From positions 1 through 6,071 of the forward strand of contig JAFWWR010000032.1 of assembly GCA_017518025.1 (NCBI GenBank): a DNA stretch of 6,071 nucleotides, read 5' to 3'. This DNA is from Clostridia bacterium. GTDB lineage: Bacteria; Bacillota; Clostridia; Oscillospirales; CAG-272. The translations under genes and the position numbers were made by a program. This document shows, piece after piece, positions 1-5,032 of this stretch. How positions within the stretch are numbered: the stretch's first letter is position 1; every line of letters starts with the position of its first letter. The notes under the pieces were generated by a model. That model saw only the letters and a list, made by a program, of their open reading frames with translations, ran no database searches and was not told where the DNA came from.

Positions 1-824
1 ATCCGCCGCAGCACAGGGTCGCTGATGTGCTGGATCGGTATGTCGATGTATTTCAGAATACGGTCGTTGTCGCGGATCTCGGCGACAAGCTCGTCCGTGA
101 TCTTGTCGGGATAGCAGTAAAGCAGCCGTATCCACGGGATCCTCGTGTTTTCCGTGATCTCCCGGAGCAGGCGCGGCAGCTCGTATCTGCCGTAGATGTC
201 GATACCGTATGCGGAGGTGTCCTGAGCGATCACGTTCAGCTCACGGACGCCCATTTTGTCCAGATCCTTCGCCTCCGCCACGATATCCTCCACCGTGCGG
301 CTCCGCATGGGTCCGCGGATCGACGGGATGGCGCAGTAGGCGCATCTGTTGGAGCAGCCCTCCGCGATCTTTATGTACGCCATTGCCTCGCCGGTGGTGA
401 CGATCCGGTCACCGCCCAGCGGGCAGGTCTCCTTCGGATCGAGGACGGTGATCTGTTTTTTGCCGCCCAGCACGCCGTCCACGGCGCTCACAATGTCGTG
501 GATGCCGCCCACGCCCACGATGGCGTCGATCTCGGGCATCTCACGGAACAGCTCCTCCCGGTACCGCTCCGCCATACATCCGGTGACGATGAGTCCACGC
601 AGCGTGTGGTTTTCCTTCAGCCACGCGATGTCGAGGATGTTGTCGATGGACTCGCGTTTCGCGCTCTCGATGAACGCGCAGGTGTTGATTATCACTACGT
701 CGGCTTCCGTTTCCTCGGAGACGATCTCGTAGCCGGCCTCCGCCAGGTGACTGAGCATCACCTCGGTGTCGCACAGATTTTTCGCGCATCCGAGGGACAC
801 GAACCCGACCTTTCCTTTGCTCAT
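1..824 (-). CDS. rimO: Ribosomal protein S12 methylthiotransferase RimO (3' end cut off by window)
   Basis: Radical-SAM enzyme that adds a methylthio group to a conserved aspartate of ribosomal protein S12 (family knowledge). About 274 residues are visible, read leftward from the ATG at 824. The N-terminal UPF0004 domain carries three cysteines that would hold the auxiliary 4Fe-4S cluster (C13 in SLGCAKN, C49 in INTCAFIESAK, C83 in VTGCMAE). The radical-SAM CX3CX2C motif is C157, C161, C164 (EGCSNRCAYC), followed by IPSIRGPMRSR. QDTSAYG and DIPIQHISDPVLRR resemble RimO more than the tRNA enzyme MiaB. The remaining radical-SAM part and the TRAM domain lie outside the window. The start is set by a GGGAGG ribosome site (834-839) with 9 bases of spacing; an ATG five bases upstream reads ATG-ATA-TGA and is dead. 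It follows recX by 21 bases, so it is probably the fourth gene of the recA operon. Confidence 0.93.
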   Translation of the reverse strand, partial: MSKGKVGFVSLGCAKNLCDTEVMLSHLAEAGYEIVSEETEADVVIINTCAFIESAKRESIDNILDIAWLKENHTLRGLIVTGCMAERYREELFREMPEIDAIVGVGGIHDIVSAVDGVLGGKKQITVLDPKETCPLGGDRIVTTGEAMAYIKIAEGCSNRCAYCAIPSIRGPMRSRTVEDIVAEAKDLDKMGVRELNVIAQDTSAYGIDIYGRYELPRLLREITENTRIPWIRLLYCYPDKITDELVAEIRDNDRILKYIDIPIQHISDPVLRR

Positions 825-845
825 ATCATGTATCCTCCCGTGGGA

Positions 846-1487
846 TCATTCGTTTTCGTCGTCGTATATCACGGTGAGCATGGTTTCCGCTTCCCGGCGG
901 ATCTCGCCGCCGGAGAACCCGTACCGGGCGAGTGAGGAGTAGAGCGCAGCGCGCTCCTTTTCTGTGATCTGCCCCGAGGGGCACCTCGTCTTTATCCTCT
1001 CCCGCAGCGCCTCGCGGTATTCCTCTTCCGGCACCGTCTGCGGCGCGGATTTTGCAACCGCGGCGGGGTATCCCTTCGCCATAAGCTCCGCGGTGATCCT
1101 CGCGGGACCCCACTTTTTCCGCCGCGCCGCCGCTTCGGCGTACGCCCCGGCGTCGCGCTCCTCGTTCAGTACACCCGCTTTTTTAAGGGCTGCCGCTGCC
1201 TTCTTTGCGATCTCGCGGTCAAAGCCGCGCCGGACAAGCTTCCTCGCCAGCCCGATCTCGCTCTGGGGCGAGACCTCGACGATCCGACCCGCCGCCGTCA
1301 CCGCCTCGGACATCTCCGAGGCGCGGCGCAGCTCCGCGAACGTGCCGTCGTCCACCTCGTCCCCCTCTTTGAGGGAGAACTTTTCCCACAGGGGGACCGT
1401 CATTCTGTATTTTTCCGCGGCGCCGTCCCTGATGAACACCGCCGTCACGCGCCGCTCGCCTATCTTGACGCTTTTCAGGACCGTCAC
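846..1487 (-). CDS. recX: RecX family regulatory protein
   Basis: 213-residue RecX, which binds RecA filaments and modulates recombinase activity (family knowledge; it can inhibit filament growth). The N-terminus (residues 1-50) is beta-rich and variable, as in Firmicutes RecX. The three-helix repeats begin near residue 76 (SEIGLARKLVRRGF ... AGVLNEERDAGAYAEAAARR), followed by the family signature RRKKWGPARITAELMAKGY at 122-140 and a last repeat at about 176-207. The GTG start at 1487 lies 4 bases after the recF stop. Its likely ribosome site (GAGGAAG) is inside the last recF codons, which suggests translational coupling. Position downstream of recA agrees with the usual recA-recX pairing, but here recF lies between them. 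The middle repeat is more divergent than the first, so identity rests mainly on residues 76-140. Confidence 0.9.
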   Translation of the reverse strand: MTVLKSVKIGERRVTAVFIRDGAAEKYRMTVPLWEKFSLKEGDEVDDGTFAELRRASEMSEAVTAAGRIVEVSPQSEIGLARKLVRRGFDREIAKKAAAALKKAGVLNEERDAGAYAEAAARRKKWGPARITAELMAKGYPAAVAKSAPQTVPEEEYREALRERIKTRCPSGQITEKERAALYSSLARYGFSGGEIRREAETMLTVIYDDENE

Positions 1488-1491
1488 GGCG

Positions 1492-2634
1492 TCACTTCCT
1501 CTCTCTGATCCTGCCGCCCGAGACCTCCATGAAGGTCACGTCGGACGAGGACACGTTGTCGGGGATCACGGACGGTTCGCAGGAGGTGACCACGATCTGT
1601 CGCCCGGAAAGCTTGTCCATGATGAAGGCGCGCCTGCCGGCGTCGAGCTCCGAGAACACGTCGTCCAGCAGGAACACCGGGTACTCTCCGGTGGACTTGC
1701 GGGAGATCTCGCCCTCCGCCAGCTTCATGGCGAGAGCGAAGGACCTTTGCTGCCCCTGGGAGGCGTACAGCCGGGTGTCGCATCCGTTGATCGACAGCTT
1801 CAGGTCGTCCTTGTGGACGCCCCACAGAGTCGACCCGGCGGCCTGCTCCCGGTCAAGATTCGATATCAGTTTGTTATACAGCCGCTCCTTCGCGTCATCC
1901 TCGGAGAAGGGCTCGCCGTCTTCCCGCTCCTTCGGGAGCAGGTGGGATTCGTACTCCACGGAGGGTGCTTCTCCCCCGTCGGTCATGTCGGAAAAGAACG
2001 ACGAAATATGCGTCGCCAGCTCGCCCGCGTATTCGAGGCGCATTTTCGCGATCCCCGCGGCGGACTCGCTCATCTGGGCGGCGTAGACCTCCCACTCCTC
2101 CTTTGAGACGGGGAAGCCGGACGAGGCGCGCCTGAGCAGGGCGTTCCGCTCGCCCACGGCGGCCTTGTAGACCGACAGAAGCTCGATGTACTCCGGATGG
2201 AGCTGGGAGAGCGCGATGTCGAGGAACTGCCGTCTCTCGGCGGGAGATCCGGAGATCATGCTGAGATGCGCGGGGCAGAACAGCACCGCCCGCAGGTTGC
2301 CGATCATCTCGGAGACCGACGAAAAGACGGCTCCGTTGCGGCTGAGCCGCTTTTTCGCGTCCCGGCGGAGCAGGACTTCCAGCCGGACGGGGTACTGCGC
2401 CCCGTCGCGCTCCACGTCCACGCCGATGGAGGCAAAAGGAGCGTCAAAGGAGATCAGCTCCCGGTCCTTGGCGCCTCTGAAGGAGCGCCCCCGGGCGAAG
2501 TAGTAGATCCCCTCGAGAATATTCGATTTTCCCTGGGCGTTGAGCCCCCACAGCACGTTCACGGAGGAAGACAGCTCGATCTCCTCCGCGGCGATGTTGC
2601 GGTAATTCGAAAAAACCGCTCTCTTGACCTTCAT
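1492..2634 (-). CDS. recF: DNA replication and repair protein RecF
   Basis: 380-residue SMC/ABC-type ATPase of the RecFOR pathway, which loads RecA at gaps on SSB-coated DNA (family knowledge). Visible motifs: N-terminal YRNI (11-14); Walker A G30-L-N-A-Q-G-K36-S-N; RGRSFRGAKDRELI (48-61); LFCPAHLSMISGSPAERRQFLDI (118-140, the RecF hallmark); WGVHKDDL (271-278); ABC signature SQGQQRS (292-298); Walker B PVFLLDD with D-loop SELD (319-331). All ATPase motifs are intact and the length is near the usual 360-375. The ATG start at 2634 gives the conserved MKVKRAVFSNYRN beginning; a weak AAGG/GGAACGG site precedes it. It lies 68 bases after recA and 4 bases before recX on the same strand. RecF is normally encoded next to dnaA-dnaN near the origin, so this position is atypical. 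Confidence 0.96.
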   Translation of the reverse strand: MKVKRAVFSNYRNIAAEEIELSSSVNVLWGLNAQGKSNILEGIYYFARGRSFRGAKDRELISFDAPFASIGVDVERDGAQYPVRLEVLLRRDAKKRLSRNGAVFSSVSEMIGNLRAVLFCPAHLSMISGSPAERRQFLDIALSQLHPEYIELLSVYKAAVGERNALLRRASSGFPVSKEEWEVYAAQMSESAAGIAKMRLEYAGELATHISSFFSDMTDGGEAPSVEYESHLLPKEREDGEPFSEDDAKERLYNKLISNLDREQAAGSTLWGVHKDDLKLSINGCDTRLYASQGQQRSFALAMKLAEGEISRKSTGEYPVFLLDDVFSELDAGRRAFIMDKLSGRQIVVTSCEPSVIPDNVSSSDVTFMEVSGGRIRERK

Positions 2635-2656
2635 ATCCGTTCCGCCTTACATTTCA

Positions 2657-2686
2657 CGCGGTCTCCGGTATGAGCCGGAGACCGCG
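2657..2686 (-). other. 12-bp perfect hairpin between recA and recF
   Basis: An inverted repeat with arms CGCGGTCTCCGG (2657-2668) and CCGGAGACCGCG (2675-2686) and a 6-base loop sits in the 68-base recA-recF gap. It is GC-rich and perfectly paired. No T-run follows on the operon strand, so it is not a standard intrinsic terminator for recA. It may stabilise the 3' end of a processed recA message or lower read-through into recF. That would fit RecA being needed in far larger amounts than RecF (inference). Confidence 0.75.
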
Positions 2687-2702
2687 GTCGGTTTGTTCCG
2701 TG

Positions 2703-3818
2703 TCAGGAATCCTCTTCGCCGAGGTCCAGGAGCTTGATGTCGAAATCTTCCTCGTCGTCGGGGAGATCCGGGAGGTCGTCCTCCTCCTTTTCCTCTTTTG
2801 CCTTGATCTTTTCCTCGATCTCCGCCATCAGCGCGGGATCGTCCTCGATGGTCTTTCTGGCGTTGTCCTTGCCCTGGCCTAGGCGGTTCCCCTCGTAGGA
2901 GATCCACGCGCCGCTCTTGTCGATGATGCCCCGGGCGATGCCGAGGTCGATGAGCTCGCCGGTCTTGGAAATGCCGCTTCCGTAGAGAATATCGAATTCA
3001 GCCACGCGGAAGGGAGGCGCGACCTTGTTCTTCACGACCTTGCACTTCACGCGGTTGCCGTAGGTCTCCGTGCCGACTTTCAGGACTTCCGTCTTGCGGA
3101 TGTCGATGCGGACGGAGGCGTAGAACTTCAGCGCCCGGCCGCCGGTGGTGGTCTCGGGGTTGCCGTAGATGACGCCGATCTTCTCGCGGAGCTGGTTGAT
3201 GAAAATGACGATACAGCCGGTCTTGGAGATGACGCCGGACATCTTCCTCAGCGCCTGGGACATGAGCCGCGCCTGCTGACCCACGTGGGAGGCGCCCATG
3301 TCGCCTTCGATCTCCGCCTGGGGCACCAGCGCCGCCACGGAGTCGATTACAACGATATCGATGGCGCCGGAGCTGACCAGCGCGTCGCAGATCTCAAGGG
3401 CCTGCTCGCCGCTGTCGGGCTGGGAGACGAGAAGCTCGTCGATATCCACGCCCAGCGCCTTTGCGTAAACGGGATCCAGCGCGTGCTCCGCGTCGATGAA
3501 GGCCGCCTCGCCGCCCGTTTTCTGCACCTCCGCGATGGCGTGGAGGGCGAGGGTGGTCTTACCGGAGGACTCGGGACCGTAGATCTCGATGATCCTGCCG
3601 CGGGGGAATCCTCCCACGCCGAGGGCGAGGTCAAGGGAGACGGACCCGGTGGAAACGGCGGACACGTTCATCTGAGGATTCGAGCCCATTTTGATGATGG
3701 AGCCCTTGCCGAAATCCTTTTCGATCTTGCTTATAGCAGTTTCAAGCGCCTTTTTCTTCTGTTCTTTGGAGACGACTTCCGATTCGTCGCGGACGTTCTT
3801 TTTCGGGGTGGTTTTCAT
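2703..3818 (-). CDS. recA: Recombinase RecA
   Basis: 371-residue RecA: ATP-dependent strand-exchange recombinase and co-protease for LexA cleavage (family knowledge). Seen: Walker A GPESSGKTT (81-89); FIDAEHALDP with the catalytic glutamate E111; Walker B IVVIDSVAAL (155-164); loop L1 (EIEGDMGASHVGQQARLMSQALRK, 169-192); FINQLREKIGVIYGNPETTTGG with L2 and the allosteric Q209; C-terminal domain from about 278. The last 30 residues are strikingly acidic. The frame is open to 3905 (400 codons), but the upstream part overlaps the -10 box, the LexA operator and the predicted transcript start. The ATG at 3818 is therefore chosen; AAGGAA (3831-3836) lies 12 bases ahead, slightly long. First gene of the recA-recF-recX-rimO operon, expected to be SOS-controlled. 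Confidence 0.98.
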   Translation of the reverse strand: MKTTPKKNVRDESEVVSKEQKKKALETAISKIEKDFGKGSIIKMGSNPQMNVSAVSTGSVSLDLALGVGGFPRGRIIEIYGPESSGKTTLALHAIAEVQKTGGEAAFIDAEHALDPVYAKALGVDIDELLVSQPDSGEQALEICDALVSSGAIDIVVIDSVAALVPQAEIEGDMGASHVGQQARLMSQALRKMSGVISKTGCIVIFINQLREKIGVIYGNPETTTGGRALKFYASVRIDIRKTEVLKVGTETYGNRVKCKVVKNKVAPPFRVAEFDILYGSGISKTGELIDLGIARGIIDKSGAWISYEGNRLGQGKDNARKTIEDDPALMAEIEEKIKAKEEKEEDDLPDLPDDEEDFDIKLLDLGEEDS

Positions 3819-3867
3819 GATGCGTGACCATTCCTTTCCGGCGCCCGGCTCGGGTGGACGGGCGACT

Positions 3868-3881
3868 CGAACATATTTTCG
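3868..3881 (-). promoter_or_regulatory. LexA (DinR) SOS box of recA
   Basis: Read on the operon strand the site is CGAAAATATGTTCG. The Gram-positive LexA/DinR consensus is CGAACATATGTTCG (CGAAC-N4-GTTCG), so 13 of 14 positions agree. It lies just downstream of the recA -10 box, roughly +6 to +19 from the predicted start, where a bound repressor would block initiation or escape. This makes recA and its downstream genes likely members of the DNA-damage regulon. Confidence 0.9.
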
Positions 3882-3893
3882 CATTATGGGTAT

Positions 3894-3922
3894 ATTATAT
3901 ACCATATATAGAAAATAATCAA
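3894..3922 (-). promoter_or_regulatory. recA operon promoter (sigma-A type)
   Basis: On the minus strand: -35 TTGATT (3917-3922), 17-base spacer, -10 TATAAT (3894-3899). The predicted start is near 3887, giving a leader of about 69 bases to the recA ATG. A perfect -10, ideal spacing and an adjacent LexA box support the call. The start site itself is inferred. Confidence 0.85.
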
Positions 3923-3945
3923 GTATTAAGTCGAAAATATTGTGA

Positions 3946-3973
3946 GGGGGGAACGGGGAAAGGGCGACCGGGG
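3946..3973 (+). other. G-quadruplex-type G-rich tract between recA and tRNA promoters
   Basis: Four G-runs on the plus strand (G6, G4, G3, G4) with loops of 3, 3 and 5 bases fit the canonical G3+N1-7 pattern. The tract lies upstream of both divergent promoters (recA -35 ends at 3922, tRNA -35 begins at 4002). Folding and any function are inferred; the pattern itself is plain. Confidence 0.55.
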
Positions 3974-4001
3974 AAAAGATGATTTTTTTCGCTCCATCCC
4001 C

Positions 4002-4030
4002 TTGCCAAACGGCGCGGGATGATATATAAT
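4002..4030 (+). promoter_or_regulatory. tRNA-Gly promoter
   Basis: -35 TTGCCA (4002-4007), 17-base spacer, perfect -10 TATAAT (4025-4030). The predicted start near 4037 is only a couple of bases before the mature tRNA 5' end, typical of a single-gene tRNA unit. Confidence 0.88.
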
Positions 4031-4038
4031 ATAGGCAC

Positions 4039-4109
4039 GCAGGTGTGGTTCAATGGCAGAACTTCAGCTTCCCAAGCTGACAGCGCGGGTTCGATTCCCG
4101 TCACCTGCT
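4039..4109 (+). tRNA. tRNA-Gly (anticodon CCC)
   Basis: A full 71-base cloverleaf can be folded by eye. Acceptor GCAGGTG pairs with CACCTGC; D-stem GTTC/GAAC; anticodon stem TCAGC/GCTGA around loop TTCCCAA, giving anticodon CCC (reads GGG); variable loop CAGC; T-arm GCGGG-TTCGATT-CCCGT; discriminator T73, as usual for bacterial tRNA-Gly. The 3' CCA is not encoded (next bases GGA), so a CCA-adding enzyme must supply it. It has its own promoter and terminator and is divergent from recA. Confidence 0.95.
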
Positions 4110-4111
4110 GG

Positions 4112-4141
4112 AAAAAGGACTTGCGAGAGCAAGTCCTTTTT
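4112..4141 (+). terminator. Intrinsic terminator of tRNA-Gly
   Basis: Perfect 13-bp inverted repeat, AAAAAGGACTTGC and GCAAGTCCTTTTT, with a GAGA loop, starting 3 bases after the tRNA and ending in a run of five T. The A-tract on the left makes it potentially active in both directions. Confidence 0.93.
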
Positions 4142-4143
4142 CA

Positions 4144-4325
4144 ACGAAATAAATCCGCTGCGCGGATTTGTGAAATACGCTCAGCGCGTGAAATACGCCT
4201 TCGGCGTGTGAAATGCCTGCGGGCGTTGGTGGATTTATTTCATTTCACATCCCGAGACAGCGGGATATTTCACAATTTGCCGTCAGGCAAATTATTTCAC
4301 ATCGAGCGCAAGTGAGATATTTCAC
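4144..4325 (+). repeat. Seven-hairpin array with inverted-symmetry GTGAAAT / ATTTCAC linkers
   Basis: Small hairpins are separated by one 7-base linker. Left half: ACGAAAT (4144), then GTGAAAT at 4170, 4188 and 4208. Right half: the reverse complement ATTTCAC at 4242, 4267, 4294 and 4319. Hairpins: 4151-4169 (AAATCCG/CGGATTT), 4177-4189 (ACGC/GCGT), 4195-4207 (ACGCC/GGCGT), 4215-4224 (GCC/GGC), 4249-4266 (ATCCCG/CGGGAT), 4274-4293 (AATTTGCC/GGCAAATT), and 4301-4318 (ATC, tandem G-A mismatches, GC, GCAA loop). In addition GAAATAAATCC (4146-4156) is fully complementary to GGATTTATTTC (4231-4241) and competes with the first hairpin. No coding potential is seen. It sits between the tRNA terminator and the promoter of the four-helix-bundle gene. 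Function unknown: structured RNA, protein-binding array, or end of a mobile element. Confidence 0.85.
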
Positions 4326-4354
4326 TTTACAAAAAGTTTGATTTGTGATAAATT
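4326..4354 (+). promoter_or_regulatory. Putative promoter of the four-helix-bundle gene
   Basis: TTTACA (4326-4331), 17-base spacer, TAAATT (4349-4354, 4 of 6 matches to TATAAT). The overlapping TGTGATAAAT could act as an extended -10. It directly abuts the last ATTTCAC of the hairpin array, so the array lies just upstream of, not within, the expected transcript. Confidence 0.5.
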
Positions 4355-4373
4355 AAAGTGCGGGGGTGAGAAT

Positions 4374-4718
4374 ATGTCCGATTCCAGATTGCGTGATCTT
4401 TCGGTCGAGTTTTCCGTTGAAATACTAAAACTTTGCGAGACGATCAAAGGCCATTCCTCGCTGGTGAACCAGTTAGAACGATCGTCTACAAGCATCGGAG
4501 CAAATATTCACGAGGCGAATTACGCGCATGGGAGACCCGATTTTATTGCGAAACTCCAGATCGCGCTGAAAGAGTGCTATGAGACGGAGTACTGGCTCGA
4601 GATCTTCGTTAAAGCAGGGATACTTGAACGAGAAGAAATAAAAGACCTGTACAACAAATGCGGAACCATACGGCGCTTGCTTGTGGCTTCCGTAAGCACA
4701 GCTAAGAATAGGACCTGA
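4374..4718 (+). CDS. Four-helix-bundle protein (S23/Avd-like family)
   Basis: 114 residues, all predicted helical, matching the small 'four helix bundle protein' family. Relatives are encoded in intervening sequences of 23S rRNA genes and as the Avd accessory protein of diversity-generating retroelements. The family core is R36-S-S-T-S-I-G-A-N-I-H-E-A (36-48), followed by DFIAKLQIALKECYETEYWLEI (56-77) and a last helix at about 87-108. Lysine plus arginine and aspartate plus glutamate are about equal (16 each); no signal peptide or membrane segment. The ATG at 4374 is chosen over an upstream in-frame TTG (4338) because GGGGGTGAG (4362-4370) precedes it at good spacing and the extra 12 codons overlap the promoter. 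No reverse transcriptase, variable protein or rRNA is nearby, so its partner is unknown. Avd relatives bind nucleic acid; a role with the flanking stem-loops is inference. Confidence 0.88.
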   Translation: MSDSRLRDLSVEFSVEILKLCETIKGHSSLVNQLERSSTSIGANIHEANYAHGRPDFIAKLQIALKECYETEYWLEIFVKAGILEREEIKDLYNKCGTIRRLLVASVSTAKNRT

Positions 4719-4751
4719 AAAGAAATTATAAAAAAGAGGAGAATATTCCCG

Positions 4752-4768
4752 CCGCGGCGGAGCCGCGG
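4752..4768 (+). repeat. GC-rich hairpin downstream of the four-helix-bundle gene
   Basis: CCGCGGC (4752-4758), GGA loop, GCCGCGG (4762-4768): seven perfect GC pairs, 33 bases past the stop codon. No T-run follows, so it is not a standard terminator. It is the first stem of the structured downstream flank. Confidence 0.6.
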
Positions 4769-4839
4769 AGAAGACAGGCTATTATTTGATACTTCAATCC
4801 GCAACGCGGTCCTTTTTGTTTCAGCCGACGGGAATCGAA

Positions 4840-5032
4840 GGGCCCCGGTAGTGAATGACAGCCCGGTGGGCCCGGGCGCATGGAACAATCAATAATCGTT
4901 AGTCGATCCTGCGCCCTGACGAGTTTTGCTTGCGCAAAACTCCGAAGAAATATGATATTGTTCGGCCGGGGCTGACCGAGCCCTGCAAACAGGCGCCTGT
5001 GCTATGCGACCGTTCAAAAACTACCTGTTTGC
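4840..5032 (+). ncRNA. Candidate structured RNA: six nearly abutting stem-loops
   Basis: Stems found by eye, in order. 4840-4873: GGGCCC/GGGCCC plus inner CGG/CCG. 4874-4916: GGGCGCA/TGCGCCC, with inner ATCG/CGAT at 4895-4907. 4921-4942: GAGTTTTGC/GCAAAACTC, 4-base loop. 4942-4965: CCGAA/TTCGG with inner AAT/ATT; it shares base 4942 with the previous stem. 4967-4985: CGGGGCT/AGCCCTG including one G-T pair. 4985-5032: GCAAACAGG/CCTGTTTGC. They tile almost the whole interval with few unpaired bases between them, which is more than expected for random intergenic DNA. No promoter was recognised directly before it; it may be the 3' part of the four-helix-bundle transcript. Strand is assumed to match that gene; a DNA-level role is equally possible. 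Confidence 0.4.

Noticed and set aside
821..829. Three-base-offset ATG-ATA-TGA mini-frame before rimO
   Set aside because: Two codons long and placed by chance between the ribosome site and the true ATG; no sign that it matters.
27..935. 302-codon plus-strand frame opposite rimO and recX
   Set aside because: Antisense shadow of two well-supported genes in GC-rich DNA; its composition looks like reverse reading of codons, and no domain is recognisable.
964..2106. 380-codon plus-strand frame opposite recX and recF
   Set aside because: Antisense shadow; recX and recF show family motifs on the other strand.
3819..3905. 29-residue N-terminal extension of RecA
   Set aside because: The extension overlaps the -10 region, predicted start and LexA operator, and RecA proteins do not normally carry it.
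3919..4104. 61-codon minus-strand frame beginning MTGIEPALSAWEAEVLPLN
   Set aside because: It is the antisense of the tRNA-Gly gene, a familiar false protein produced by antisense reading of tRNA-Gly.
4111..4141. Phage-type attachment site at the tRNA 3' end
   Set aside because: No integrase gene and no direct repeat of the tRNA 3' end downstream; the only T-arm copy is inverted.
4019..4315. 98-codon plus-strand frame through the tRNA and hairpin array
   Set aside because: It crosses the tRNA, its terminator and the repeat array, and has no ribosome site.
4144..4325. CRISPR array
   Set aside because: Repeats are only 7 bases, flip orientation at the middle, and the segments between them are themselves hairpins; no cas genes are present.
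4374..4718. Diversity-generating retroelement or 23S rRNA intervening sequence
   Set aside because: The protein family fits, but there is no reverse transcriptase, template or variable repeat and no rRNA sequence in the window.
4577..4888. 103-codon minus-strand frame overlapping the four-helix-bundle gene and its downstream flank
   Set aside because: Antisense to a recognised gene, low-complexity end, no ribosome site or family resemblance.
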